A stretch of 64,000 nt of DNA from Chelydra serpentina (taxonomy: Eukaryota > Chordata > Testudines > Chelydridae), in contig JBAIAC010000008.1 in NCBI GenBank assembly GCA_037349315.1, positions 37,670,001 through 37,734,000 on the forward strand. Reading direction: 5' to 3'. Below the pieces are notes generated by a model. It was not told the DNA's origin, ran no database searches, and worked only from the letters and a program-made list of their open reading frames with translations. Numbering within the stretch: position 1 is the first letter of the stretch; the number at the start of each line of letters is the position of its first letter. Position numbers and translations under genes: made by a program. Positions 48,801 through 60,489 of the stretch are shown piece after piece.

Positions 48801-49429
48801 CAGAAGACTAAATATATATTGAACTGTTATGTATCTGAATTCTTTTGTCTACTCTTGGTCTCTCCCAGTCTTAATTAATTCTGAATGGCATAAGGGTGAT
48901 AAAATAACATTATTTATTACTATTGTTATAAACAAAATTCCTATGAAAAATGCAATGTCCATTAGGTTTTGGGTTCTCCTGAATGTGCTCTGTGCAGTGG
49001 AATTCAACCCCCATCATTCTGGTCACCTTTCCTCCTTCAGAGTTCATGGTGAGTGCATAGGACTCGAAGGCCTAAACCTGACAGGCTGAGCTCCTGCTAG
49101 TCCCAGTGAAGTCAGTAGGACTTCATCAGAAGTTGGGGGTATTCTGCATCTCACATGTTTGGGCCCCAAAATATCCAAACAGCCCCAGAAATAAATTCCA
49201 AAACATCACAAGTTTTCAACCCCTAGCCAGGGGAAGATTGAATCAAACTGGAAAAATACACAATTTATCCAGCTCTAACTTCAGGTTATTTTGGTACTGA
49301 AGTTGTTTTGCTGCTAGTTTTGGATGCTCACTGCTAACATTTTAACACTTGGGTGCCTAAAGTTTGTTGCTTATGTCCATAGTCTCCATTTTTTTCATGA
49401 CTTAAAAACAGCAATGTTAGATGACCACA
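48801..49429. other. Non-coding, TAGAG-like end only
   Basis: The right end of a TAGAG-like element may lie at 49255-49278 (AATTTATCCAGCTCTAAC), with no matching left end found. No supported gene. Confidence 0.3.
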
Positions 49430-50450
49430 TCTAGGCTGATGATCCTATTCATTGCTTCAGGTGATGCAGAGTGGATGGAAGAAATACTACAAGGATACGA
49501 TTGTTTAGGACATCGGTTGTCAATGTATTCTGTGGTTTGAAGTTTGTTTCCACAGCCACAAATAGAATTGTGCCTCAGTCCCCATTTATGGAGGAGGTAG
49601 GCACATCTGCCATGTCGTGCAGATCTGATTAGAAGTTGACCGTATTTTCCGGGGAGTGAATAGCTACTGGGTTCTTTGGTTGGGTCTTTGATGTGGTTTA
49701 CATTTGGGACATTGGCATTCTTTGACCGACCTTAGTCACCACTGATCTTCACGGCAGAAACTTACATCTTAGAGCTCTTGTGCTGCAAGCCAAAATATTT
49801 TCTAGATTTGAGTCAGAATCTCAGTATATTATTTAGCTGTTCATGTACTCGAAGAACCTTGTTCTCTCAAATATGATGGAACTTCCAAAGAATTCTAATG
49901 TCACAATTAATTTGGTGTGTGTAGATATATACCACTGCATGAACCCATGTATTGGTTTTACTGTGCCACACAAAGATTTACATGATGGTGTTTAGTTGAG
50001 AATCAACACGTGGTATGTGGAAGCTCTGCATCCAGGTGAGTGAGCAGCATTCTGCAGTAAAGTAGACGAGGACCAGTGAAGAGGTCTATAGAGTTTTCAC
50101 ATCGGCTCCCCAAGTCATTCCTTCCAGTTTCTGGTTTTTCATGCATCTTTAGTTCATCATGGGTATTTTTCTGGTGCTGGTGGTAACTGTAGCTTCAGTT
50201 TAATGTCACATCAATATATTTTGGAGTGGAATTTTGTCTTATCTGCTGTCCACAAAAGTCCACATGCAGTTCTGCCCTAGCCTTTTGATTGTTTAGATGA
50301 AATGCTGACAAGACAGTTTTAGTAGAGTTTGTTTTAGCTACCAATATAAGAAATATTCTAAGAAACCTAAAAACCATGGAAGGATTTGTTCTGTAGTAGG
50401 TAGATCTCATGTCTGTGTAGTCAGAGCAATGACATCAGATTAGACAAATA
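49430..50450 (-). pseudogene. Jockey/Vingi-like LINE remnant
   Basis: On the minus strand 50195-50410 encodes TNSTKTVLSAFHLNNQKA and QQIRQNSTPKYIDVTL, matching the RT thumb segment with CAFHLNN and PKYLGVTL seen in Jockey-group LINEs. Further on come SFHIPRVDSQLNT, then GRCAYLLHKWGL and CGCGNKLQTTEYI, the cysteine-containing C-terminal segment. Stops and frameshifts are frequent. This is a non-CR1 clade. The exact clade (Jockey, Vingi or relative) is a guess from motif memory. Confidence 0.6.
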
Positions 50451-51002
50451 TCCATGATAATGTTTGGGGAAGGTAGCTAATGTAGACATTAAATATTAGA
50501 CACCAAAATAAATCACCCGCTTTAGGTACTCTAAACTTGTATAATTCTCAGTGGCTTTGTACACAAAGACAAAACAAAACAATATGCTGGTCAGTTAACT
50601 CAAGCTAACATTATCATCTATGCTGTGAACATTACAGGTCTGAGTAAATTGGACTCTATCTGAAAGAAAATGTGGTAAGTCTTGATTAGAAATGGCACAA
50701 AATTCACTAAAACTGAATAATAGGAAAGTATTAGTTCATACTATATGCTAGTACCTAGTATCACAATACCAAAGCACCTAAAACGCACCAGAATCTGATT
50801 TTGATACACCAGAACTGACCATATATAATAATGTTATTTGAGGTTCTGAAGAGAGATCAGGGACTCAAAATGAAATTATGTTAATTCTTGAGAACTAGCT
50901 CAAGCGAAAGTCCTTGATTCTATAAACATTCTAAAGTTTTCACTATCACTTGAAGAGGAAGCCTTGTAAAATGATCTGTTAATGTTCATGTTACTGTTAT
51001 AT
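50451..51002. other. Non-coding, nothing recognised
   Basis: AT-rich with no supported gene. Confidence 0.3.
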
Positions 51003-52215
51003 GAATCATAGAAGATTAGGATTGGAAGAGACCTCAGGAGGTCATCTAGTCCAACCCCCTGCTCAAAGCAGAACCAACCCCAATTAATTCACCCTAGCCC
51101 GGGCTTTGACAATCCGGGCCTTAAAAACCTCTAAGGAGGGAGATTCCACCACCTCCCTAGGTAACCCATTCCAGTGCTTCACCACATTCTTAGTGAAATA
51201 GTTTTTCCTAATAGCCAACCTAGACCTCCCCCATTGCAACTTGAGACCATTGCTCCTTGTTCTGCCATCTGCCACCACTGAGAACAGCCTAGCTCCATCT
51301 TCTTTGGAATCCCCCTTCAGGTAGTTGAAGGCTAATATCAAACCCCCCTCTCTCTTCTCTTCTGTTGACTAAATAAGACCAGTTCCCTCAGCCTCTCCTC
51401 ATGAGTCATGTGCCCCATCCCCCCTAATCATTTTTGTTGCCCTCCTTGGACTCTCTCCAATTTGTCCACATCCTTTCTGTAGTGGGGGGCCCAACACTGG
51501 ATGCAATGCTCCAGGTGTGGCCTCACCAGTGCCGAATAGAGAGGAATAATCACTTCCCTCGATCTGCTGGCAATGCTCTTATTAATGAAGCCCAATATGC
51601 CGTTAGCCTTCTTGGCAACAAGGGCACACTGCTGACTCATATCCAGCTTCTCATCCACTGTAATCTCCAGGTCCTTTTCTGCAGAACTGCTGTTTAGCCA
51701 CTCGGTCCTCAGCCTGTAGCAGTGCATGGGATTCTTCCTTCCTAAGTGCAGGACTCTGCACTTTTCCTTGTTGAACCTCATCAGATTTCTTTTGGCCCAA
51801 TCCTCCATTTTGTCTAAGTCACTCTGGACCCTATCCTTACCGTCCAGCATAATTAACTCTCACCCCAGTTAAGTGTCCTCCGCGAACTTGCTGAGGGTGC
51901 AATCCATCCCATCATCCAGATCATTAATGAAGATGTAGAACAAAACCAACCCCTGGGGCACTCTGCTTGATACCGGCTGCCAACTAGACATTGAGCCATT
52001 GATCACTCCCCATTGAGACTGATGATGTAGCCAGCTTTCTATCCACCTTATAGTCCATTCATCCAATCCATACTTCTTTAACTTGCTTGCACAAATACTG
52101 TGGGAGACCGTATCAAAAGCTTTGCTAAAGTCAAGGTATATCACATCCACCAGTTTCCCCATATCCACAAAGCCAATTATCTCATCAAAAGAGCCAGTTA
52201 TCTCATCATAAATAA
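51003..52215 (-). pseudogene. CR1-type LINE, 3' half
   Basis: The 3' end begins with AATCATAGAAGATTAGGATT and the block GAGACCTCAGGAGGTCATCT. Minus-strand frames give [18 protein letters not shown] ([16 protein letters not shown]) with motif A and [16 protein letters not shown] (motif B region). They also give LSKFAEDT (a decayed FADD with D to E), [13 protein letters not shown], and the C-terminal tail [20 protein letters not shown]. Three frames are separated by frameshifts and stops, and the 5' end is truncated near 52215. Confidence 0.85.
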
Positions 52216-52855
52216 TATTGATTTCTTCATATTTTTCCATATCTCTGTATAATATTGAAAGAAAGTATTTTGGATATCTATATTTATAAACTAAAAACAA
52301 AATTAAACCTTCAGACTGTTTAATTAACTAAAGGCAATTTATACATTCCCCCAGATAGGGGAAAATAAGTCTCATTGCAATGTAAATTCAAGCAAATGGA
52401 AAATCACAACCTTAGTTACCACAGTCTGAATGAAATAATTAATCTTTTTCTATTCATACAGCCTGATTGTTGCACACCGTCTCCTTTGACTCACAGAGGA
52501 TCCCTTATAACTGACCAGTTTACATCTGTTCTCCATCACCAGAGCAGTGAAAGCAGCCAGTGTTCCAGTGAATCTGGTCCATTACCATTTTGTGTTAAAG
52601 TTTAGTAATAGCAACTTACAGAGACTATAGACATTGCATGTCCCACAGAACAAAACACAAACAATGCCATGTGACTTGTAGGTCAATTCAAAAGTAACGA
52701 ACACACTTTAAATTTTGTACATTGAAAATTTGCAGTGAACTGCTCACATATGTCTACTTTCCAAGTATTATTAGCAGAAAGTATTTGCTTGTGGGTAAAT
52801 TATAAACAGAAAAAGAGTGAAATTAGCCAAATAAATTGTTATGTATGAATTATTT
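52216..52855. other. Non-coding, nothing recognised
   Basis: AT-rich; no supported gene. Confidence 0.3.
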
Positions 52856-52990
52856 AGAGAGACAAGGTAGGTGAGGTAATATCTTTTTGTCCCTTCCTCC
52901 AACAGAAGTTGGTCCAATAAAAGATATTACCTGATCTACCTAGTCTCTCTCCTATGCTGGGACTAACACAGCTACAACACTGCAAACAAT
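52856..52990. repeat. Folded-back Penelope-like repeat
   Basis: Two 32-base arms (52856-52887 and 52919-52950) are inverted copies with three or four mismatches and a 31-base loop holding CCAACAGAAGTTGG, itself a small palindrome. The right half continues with GGGACTAACACAGCTACAAC, the complement of the block at 48475. So two oppositely oriented pieces of the same repeat meet here. Confidence 0.65.
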
Positions 52991-53633
52991 GAATTATTTA
53001 CTCAGCTCTAATTTAACCATACACAAAATAGGCAAGTATTCTTCATTTATAAAACTGGACAGAAACTTTTTAAAGTAATGGCAATTCAGGAGCACTTTAT
53101 TTAAGCTAAATGAATCAACACAAATTCACACCCCAATCCAAAATATATTCACATACAGAGGAGGTGATTTTTTGTACTATATAAGAACCCAGTCCATTGA
53201 AACAATTAAGCATGTGCTTCACTTTAAACAGATGCTTAAGTCCTATTACCATCAATGGAATTTATGCACATGCCTAATGATTTTGCTGAATGACTAAATG
53301 AAGTGCATCCATTATTTTTACGTGTCCACCTAACTTGATAGATAAGCGTGAGCCACTGAATCCATGAGTACAGTTCATCTGAACATTCCAGAAAAACTAT
53401 TAAGCAATAACAAAAGTAGTAGGTTTTGCTGATGAAAATTACCCTTAAGTACAATGGACTGATTTTCTAATGTGTAATTTGCTCTCCTGCTTGTTACACC
53501 ACTATGTATCAATCTTTACACTCATTATTTTGGTATTTAAGGGAAAATATAAACAAATGAAGGGGCTACAAAGCAAAAGGTATCTTGGGCAACAACAAAT
53601 GCATTGTGCTACAAAAACTGCCAGATTTAATAA
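52991..53633. other. Non-coding; one palindromic repeat arm
   Basis: Around 53198-53275 CAATTAAGCATGTGCTTCAC and AGATGCTTAAGTCC match a common hairpin-repeat arm. No supported gene. Confidence 0.35.
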
Positions 53634-53823
53634 ATGGAGATATACCAATCTCCTAGAACTGGAAGGACCTTGAAAGGTCATCGAGTCCAGTCCCCTGCCT
53701 TCACTAGCAGGACCAAGTACTGTCCCCTGACAGATTTTTGCCCCAAATGGCCCCCTGCAGGATTGAACTCACAACCCTGGGTTTAGCAGGCCAATGCTCA
53801 AACCACTGAGCTATCCCTCCCCC
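53634..53823 (-). repeat. Cry-type tRNA-derived SINE
   Basis: The minus strand reads GGGGAGGGATAGCTCAGTGG (A box), GTGAGTTCAATCCTGCAGG (B box) and GGGGCCATTTGGGGC, ending in GGAGATTGGTATATCTCC. It lacks the GATCTG segment present in the two other copies. Confidence 0.88.
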
Positions 53824-54424
53824 GTAATGAAGGGTAAAATATATTACCAGGCAACTAAAGGATTTCCTGTTTTAATGGTCAAGCTATGCAAAATGCACCA
53901 GCTTCTACTGGATTAGAGTAATTTGCATGGCATTATGGAAGGCTTAATACAGTATAATAAACTGTCATTTATAAAGTTGCAGCTGCTGGACATTATGCTG
54001 TCACTTTTATGTTTGTCAGTGAACTCTAATTTTGGCACGCTTATTTCTTAATGGATACCTAGCTGTCAAAACCTGAGAGTGCTGACAGTCCTAGAGCCTT
54101 CTTACAAGATGAATCTGTGCCACTGCAAATCAATGCAAGACAAAATAATAATAAACTCAAATACTTCTAGAGGCCTACTCCATAACCCAGAGTCAGCACA
54201 GGCAGGGGATAAGGCAGAGATGTACTGCACACACACGCTCAGCAGATGCATAGGCAACAACTGCGTAGTTCAGTGAAAACTGTATTCTGCTTAGCATGAT
54301 GAAACATCACTTGGGACTGCATCCTGTTTTGCACATGGGCATGCATCACCCAAAGTAAGTCATTCTTTTGTTCAATGCTGCTGAGCTTTCATCCATTATC
54401 TGCAAATGAGATATGCAGCAGCCA

Positions 54425-54655
54425 TCCTGGGTTGGTCTACACTCAAAATACTACAGTGGCACAGCAGGATTGTCCCATTGGTGCAGGTAATTCACCTCCC
54501 CAAGAGGCAGTAGCTAGGCTGACATTCTGTCGACCGAGCACTGTCTACATGGGTACTTAAGTTGTCTTAACTATGCCGCTCGGGAGTGTGGATTTTTCAC
54601 ACCCCCTGAGCAATGTAATTATGATTACCACGTTTTCTAGTGTAGGTCAGGCCTG
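54425..54655. mobile_element. Miniature inverted-repeat element
   Basis: Left GGGTTGGTCTACACT and right AGTGTAGGTCAGGCCT are complementary at most positions. Same family as 4629-4872. Confidence 0.6.
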
Positions 54656-55185
54656 ACTAGTGTTTCTGATAGGAGCAGGAGTCTAGCTGGTACTTTTCTG
54701 CTCACTGATCTCCAGTCTGGATGGTGTGCTGCACCATCCTTTTCTTATACTCCAACTCAATGACAGTCTCAATACATTTCCCTTGGGCCCATGCAAGATC
54801 GAAGTGAAGAATTATGTGGAGAAGCTTTATTTATTACATTAAGTGAAGAAACTGTGAAAAATTGTTTATTATAAAAATCTTAATCTCAACTTTGTGTGTA
54901 TTCTGTTGCAAAGTCAAAACCCTGGTGCAAGTTTAATGGAAGGTATGCTAAGGCATTAATATAAATGACTTTTACAAATACAAGCTTTGGATTAATTTTT
55001 ATGCAACCTTCCTGTACTGATTTATGGTTTCACTTTAGAACATGGAAGATGTGTAGTTTGTTTTAATGCAAGAATAGAAAACAAATACAATGTTTTCATG
55101 GACCAAAACCAAGGAATATTGAACACCTGTGCTTGAGACTTTGCTGTCCATAACTCGTTTACTAGATCATCTGGTTTGAAAGGTA
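54656..55185. other. Non-coding, nothing recognised
   Basis: AT-rich; no supported gene. Confidence 0.3.
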
Positions 55186-55193
55186 CTCACACC

Positions 55194-57406
55194 TACAGCT
55201 GGGTGAAATTTTTCACATTAATAGTTTATTCATCCCAAAATGTTGTTTCGAGTCAACCAAAACTATTTGCAATTGTTGTTAATTTGCTGAATAGTTTTCT
55301 GCCCTCCTCCCAATTTATTTTGGGGGGACATAGATCACAAAGGGATTTAGGAGCTAGTCTCAAAACCAAAGAGGAGCCCCTCTCCCACTTATATCCCATC
55401 ATTACAGCTCATATTCTGGATGTGGGAAACCACTCTGCTTGATTCAGAGTAGGGATTTGAACATAGGTGTCCCATGTTGCAAACAAGTTCCCTAACCACT
55501 GATCACTTTGTATAAATAATTAAATATACATTGGAGCATGAATATAGAGCTATTCTTACGTTGCTTCAACATGGGAGATCCAGGTGCAAATCCCTGCTCT
55601 GAATCAGGAGAGTGGGGACTTGAGCCTAAGTCTCCCACAGCCTAAGTGAGCACTCTAACCACAGAGCTGTCCCTTGGGTAGGGTGAATTGGGGTGACCGC
55701 TCCGGGACCCACGCTTTGTGAGCGATTGGCCGGCGCAGTCAGTCCTGGAAGATGAATCCATCACTTCTGCAGGGCCCGCCATCTTGTTGGCAGTTAGTGG
55801 AGACAGCGCCTGGCTCGGCAGTCCCAGTTTGGTGCAGCGAGTCCCCCCGCCCTGGCCAGAGCCCTGAGCCACTGTGGTGCTATGGCCAACAATAGCCAAC
55901 AGTAGGTGCTGGCAACTGCCAGCAGCAGCAGGCGGCCCAGCACCAGGCCAGATCCATCCCGCCGGCCCAGCCGCCGATGCAGAGTGGGAACCCCAGACGG
56001 CAAGGGCTGATTTGTCCCGGGGCCCGCATCCCCCTAGGGACAGCCCTGTCTAACCACATATGTATGGGGTATAAAGGGGACAGCACTACAACCTCCTTCT
56101 CAAGTTTGTGAATGGTGTTTCAAATTTTCTTTGCATAATACAAAAGACCTTAAGAAAACTGAAATTGAAACAAATCATTTCGTTTCAGTTCAGACAAAAT
56201 GTTTTGTTCAATGTGAAACAATCATAGAATCATGGAAGATTAGGGTTGGAAGAGACCTCGGATGGTCATCGAGTCCAATCCCCTGCTCAAAGCAGAACCA
56301 ACATCAACTAAATCATCCCAGACAAGGATTTGTCAAGCCGGGCCTTAAAAACCCCTAAGGATGGAGATTCCACCACCTCCCTAGATAACCCATTCCAGTG
56401 CTTCACCACCTTCCTAGTGAAATAGTGTTTCCTAATATCCAACCTAGACCTCCCCCACTGCAACTTGAGACCATTACTCCTTGTTCTTTTATCTGCCACC
56501 ACTGAGAACAGCCTAGCTCCATCCTCTTTCGAACCCCCCTTCAGGTAACTGAAGGCTGCTATCAAATCCCCCCTCACTCTTCTCTTCTGCAGATTAAATA
56601 ACCCCACTTCCCTCAACCTCTCCCTGTAAATCATGTGCCCCAGCCCCCTAATCATTTTCATTGCCCTCCGCTGGACTTTCTCCAATTTGTCCACTTCCCT
56701 TCTGTAGCTGGAGGACCAAAACTGGATGTAGTACTCCAGGTGTGGCCTCACCTGTGCCAAATAGAGGAGAATAATCACTTCCCTTGATCTGCTGGCAATT
56801 TTCCTACTAATACAGCCCAATATGCCATTGGCCTTCTTGGCAACAAGGGCACACTGCTGACTCATATCCAGCTTCTTGTCCACTGTAATCTCCAGGTCCT
56901 TTTCTGCAGAACTGCTGTTTAGCCAGTCGGTCGCCAGTCTGTAGCAGTGCATGGGATTCTTCCTTCCTAAGTGCAGAACTCTGCACTTTTCCTTGTTGAA
57001 CCTCTTCAGATTTCTTTTGTCCCAATCCTCCAATTTGTCTAGGTCACTCTGGACCCTATCCCTACCCTGCATCGTATCTACCTCTCCCCACAGTTTAGTG
57101 TCATCTGTGAACTTGCTGAGGATGCTATCCATCCCATCATCCTGATCATTAATAAAGATGTTGAACAAAACGGGCCCAAGAACCGACCCCTGGGGCACTC
57201 TACTTGATACCAGCTGTCAACTAGACATCGAGCTGTTGATTACTATTGAGCCATTGATCACTATCCCTCCCCTCCCTCTAGTCTTTATTTTGTGGAGAAA
57301 ATAGACCAAAAATAATCATTTCAGGTAAATCCAAAATGATTTTTTTAATGATTTTTTTTTGGTTCAGCCAGAAAAATCGAAAAACTTTTCAATTTGCACA
57401 GTTCTA
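55194..57406. mobile_element. TAGAG-family element with perfect duplication, split by CR1
   Basis: Left end TACAGCTGGGTGAAATTT; right end AATTTGCACAGTTCTA. The octamer CTCACACC lies directly outside both ends (55186-55193 and 57407-57414), a perfect target duplication. Inside are AT-rich arms, tRNA-like inverted segments (about 55390-55505 and 55555-55680) and a GC-rich piece (55690-56040). A CR1 copy (56219-57285) lies near the right arm. The two perfect octamers 2.2 kb apart show the whole block is one nested unit. Confidence 0.8.
56219..57285 (-). mobile_element. CR1-type LINE with a 296-codon open frame
   Basis: The minus strand frame 56308-57198 is open for 296 codons and covers the C-terminal half of the ORF2 RT. 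It starts [18 protein letters not shown] (motif B), continues with [14 protein letters not shown] (FADD with A to T), [32 protein letters not shown], and ends [15 protein letters not shown]. The 3' end has ATCATAGAATCATGGAAGA tail repeats (56221-56240). Upstream parts (motif A, endonuclease) are absent, so it is 5' truncated and cannot move by itself. The lack of stops points to a younger insertion than the other CR1 copies. Confidence 0.88.
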
Positions 57407-57414
57407 CTCACACC

Positions 57415-58189
57415 ATAGAATACTTAAAATGAAACCAACAAATCATCTAAGGTGTACTAGCTGATATATTATTTATCTCAGCCTTTAGAACATTGTTTCG
57501 TATATTATCATGATTGTGCCTCAGATGATCCTCAAGAGAGTTTTTACAAGAGATCAATAATGCTTTTGAATTTCAGAGTGACCGAGAAATGTGCTTGAGT
57601 TACTTTCAAGGACAGACAATAAATACCAAATTTATGGGAAGAGAGGGATTAATATAATAGATGTGAAATGAAACATAACATCTTTAAATAGACACCATCA
57701 AGGCTGCTAGGCCTAAAATTAGACTGACAAGTTGTGTTTTGCTTTATGGGGCACATATACACACTGTACCATCCCCTCCACTCTGCCTGTCTGCTCCATT
57801 TTTGTGATCAAGCAGGATACTGAAATATATTGAAAACCCTTTCAGCACTGTCCCGCTACATCACAAACAGTAGCAGGATAGTACCATACACAAACCTGCC
57901 ATCCAAAGGACACCCAGGGCCAAGACTGTGGTTCTTAACAGAAACAATAAGACTTTAGCAACATTGTTGATCAAGGTGAGCAAAGGGATACAATTTTAGT
58001 GTGGATTTTGTAAAATAACTTTTTTGTTTCACTTGCCATAATTATTTCAGATTAAAGTTGGTCAACATATATTTTAAAATTTGTATTAGTGTGTTCATTT
58101 AAAGAGATAAAGTTTGGATACAAGTGAAATAAATACAGTGGGTTGAAAAAGAAAACAATTTGGAAATTTGGCAAAGAAAGAAAGAACAA
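57415..58189 (-). other. Possible 3' UTR region, otherwise non-coding
   Basis: If the coding exon at 58190-58413 is real, its untranslated region runs leftward from 58189. It is AT-rich, and I did not find a clear polyadenylation signal in the expected place. Confidence 0.25.
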
Positions 58190-58413
58190 TCAAATGGTCT
58201 CATTCCCTTCTGTGATGAATGTGGTGGAGAGAAACTGAAGCAGCTCGGTCAGCGTGGGAGGACCATTGCCCCTGCTGGAATATGAGACAGATTCACCAGA
58301 CTCCTCATACATGGATGCCCCGACAGGAAAAATATATGGATTTAGTACTAGGCTAACTCTCTCCCGGTCCTCAGCAGTCACACCTTCAGTGCACAGGCTC
58401 ACAACATCTTGAC
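58190..58413 (-). CDS. Candidate terminal coding exon, unknown gene
   Basis: Minus strand. A splice-acceptor-like TTTTGTAAAAGTCAG precedes the exon at 58413, and the frame then runs through QDVVSLCTEGVTAEDRE, VLNPYIFPVGASMY and GPPTLTELLQFLST to a TGA at 58190-58192. The other two frames have early stops. The frame needs one base from the preceding exon, which the 59109-59162 and 59039-59162 blocks both supply. The amino acid mix is that of a normal globular protein, and I do not recognise a family. It could be a real gene's 3' end or a chance open frame; the neighbouring splice-flanked blocks favour a gene. Confidence 0.5.
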
Positions 58414-59108
58414 CTGACTTTTACAAAAAATAGGCACATACAATAAAATTTTATTTTTGAAAGGATTTTCAAAAAGAAAGGGGTCTTAAGCCCTGGCCAT
58501 TTGTAAGACCAGACACTGAACTAAACAGTTTTCAAAATTGTGCCATGATCTTCTAAACCCAGACACTAAATATACTTCACCACTTGCCACTGTGAAACAT
58601 ACCCCCAAAGAGAAAGTACAGGCAAAGCTCTCCATTTCTTCTAGGAAGTATCTATATAACCCTGAGACCCCAACCTTTGCTTTCTAAATCCCATTTAATT
58701 CACACTCTGCTTTATAATAAACAACCAGTATGAATCAAACACAGTATTTATCTCCCCCATCCACATTCCCTACAATCATTATTTCATATCCCTCTCTCAT
58801 TCAGTATGTGGCCTTCAGGGGGGAAATTTGGAATGGGGGGAAAGTTCAAGGCTTCTTACCCATCACGGTATTATATTTGGAAGAATAGGGGTAGCAACTG
58901 AGAAACAAAGTGAAGATTTACACAAGGTGGCTACTTTTTTCTCCCCATCGCCACCTGCTTTTAAAATGATTTATATGCCTGTTGGGCTTTTATAACAACA
59001 GCATATTGAAACAGTCACATTATTTACTCTCATTTTACTTAGTTCTCCTGAGTCTGCATCCTGCCATAAAGAGGGAGCATCAAAGTCAAAATCCAGCACA
59101 ACAGCAAC

Positions 59109-59162
59109 CTGTCTTGATACAGTGGTAAAACAGTTCACTTTCCGACATGTTGCTTCCTTGCA
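59109..59162 (-). CDS. Candidate internal exon, unknown gene
   Basis: Minus strand, acceptor TTTTCTAG at 59163-59164, donor ACAG|GTTGCT. In the frame fitting both the exon at 59541-59595 and the terminal exon it encodes QGSNMSESELFYHCIKT. An alternative block ending at 59039 (donor GAACTAA|GTAAAA) is open in another frame (AVVLDFDFDAPSLWQD and on) and also joins the terminal exon in phase. I cannot choose from sequence alone; phase with the upstream block favours the short form. Confidence 0.35.
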
Positions 59163-59540
59163 CTAGAAAATTATAATAAGAAAAAAGTAATTTTGCTCAA
59201 TAAGCCGTTTCCAACTGCAGAGGACTGGAGCAGGTGCTATAGCAGTGTATGAAAATGTTAACCACACACATTTTGAGTGAGCAATATGCCCAATTAGGGG
59301 AAATTAATATAACTGCTGAACTTTCATACTGATTTTTCTCCCCTCCTTTCTTATTGATTTTTCTACAGTTTGTTTTGCAACATATGCTTACTATGTAGCA
59401 AGGTATTTTATGTTCTTATAGAAACAACTATGCATGTGAAAAGTAGGCAAACAGTCATATTAACAGTGGTACAAAATACCCCCTCTCTTTGATATATAGG
59501 GAGTAGGACTTTTTTTGTCTGTGCTGACACATTGACTTAC

Positions 59541-59595
59541 CATACGGCAACATCACCAGATGGCTGTGCACAGCAGCTATTAACTCTCCTGGGGA
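59541..59595 (-). CDS. Candidate internal exon with consensus donor
   Basis: Minus strand, acceptor CTGACCTTCCAG before 59595 and donor TATG|GTAAGTC after 59541, both close to consensus. The 55-base block reads SPGELIAAVHSHLVMLPY and leaves one base. It starts in phase 0, which does not match the phase left by the block at 60712-60824 with its best donor, so an exon between them may be missing. Confidence 0.45.
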
Positions 59596-59939
59596 CTGGA
59601 AGGTCAGGAAGGATGAGTTATTAAGTTATAGTGAAGGGAAAGTAAAATGAAGTAAAATATTACTATTGATTATTACATTGCATATTAATTTGTAGCTCTA
59701 GATCATTGCTGGCAGGCTAATGTTGGGGAAAGCAAGAAGAATAAATATGTGAGTGGGGTTTTAAAATGACATCACCTACTTGGCACTTTAAGCCATTTGA
59801 AAATTAGCTGTTACACTTTGTGCACATGCATGCATATTTGAGACAGAGAATATGCCAGAATAAATGCTTTTAAAATAAGGAAAACCACAATAAAAGAAAG
59901 AACAAATGTAAAGCCCGCATGAAGAGAAAACAGTGACTT

Positions 59940-60325
59940 TAGAGCTGGGCAAAATATTTTGGACAAAACTTTTTCAGTAAAAGAAATCCAGATTCAGTGA
60001 TACCCACAAGTTTGCTGAATTCATTTTAGTTTCACCCAATCGTTTCAGCAAAAAACAAACAAAAAAACCCTATAAATATTTTAAAATATTGACATTCTGA
60101 CATTTTGAAAATGAAATGATTGTTTTCCAGTTCAAAATGACTTTTTATTTCAACTTTCTTCAATTTTATTTAAAAAAGAAACGCATTAAAACATTTTTGT
60201 TTGACCCTAAATGAATTATTTTTCAACTTTTGGATTAACAAAAAAATATATACATTTGGTTCAGTATGAAACTTTTTTTTCAGAATTGACAGCTAACTGA
60301 AAAATCCATTATTTGCACATCTCTA
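59940..60325. mobile_element. TAGAG-family element, AT-rich
   Basis: Left end TAGAGCTGGGCAAAAT; right end ATTTGCACATCTCTA, complementary at most positions. Flanks AGTGACTT (59932-59939) and GATGACTT (60326-60333) share the last six bases. The arms are AT-rich (TTTTGAAAATGAAATG and similar), with no tRNA-like centre. It lies in an intron of the candidate gene. Confidence 0.75.
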
Positions 60326-60337
60326 GATGACTTACCC

Positions 60338-60374
60338 TGAACTGAAACGCTTAATGACAGATAACATGGAGTCT
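60338..60374 (-). CDS. Weak candidate micro-exon
   Basis: Minus strand, acceptor CTTTGCATATAG, donor TTCAGG|GTAAGTC. The donor is consensus, but no frame connects it cleanly to both neighbouring blocks, and the donor lies in the target duplication of the element at 59940-60325. It may be a chance match. Confidence 0.2.
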
Positions 60375-60489
60375 ATATGCAAAGGTGCAGTATGCAGTAG
60401 CAGTAGTGTATTACACATTTACAGGTGTAGTCAGGTCAGGCCAGGCCTGCTACCATAATGAGAGTACACAGTACACAGGAAACAAAAAA

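Noticed and set aside
59039..59108. Extension of the 59109-59162 block with an alternative frame
   Set aside because: It can join the terminal exon in phase but not the exon at 59541 without a second acceptor; kept as an alternative only.
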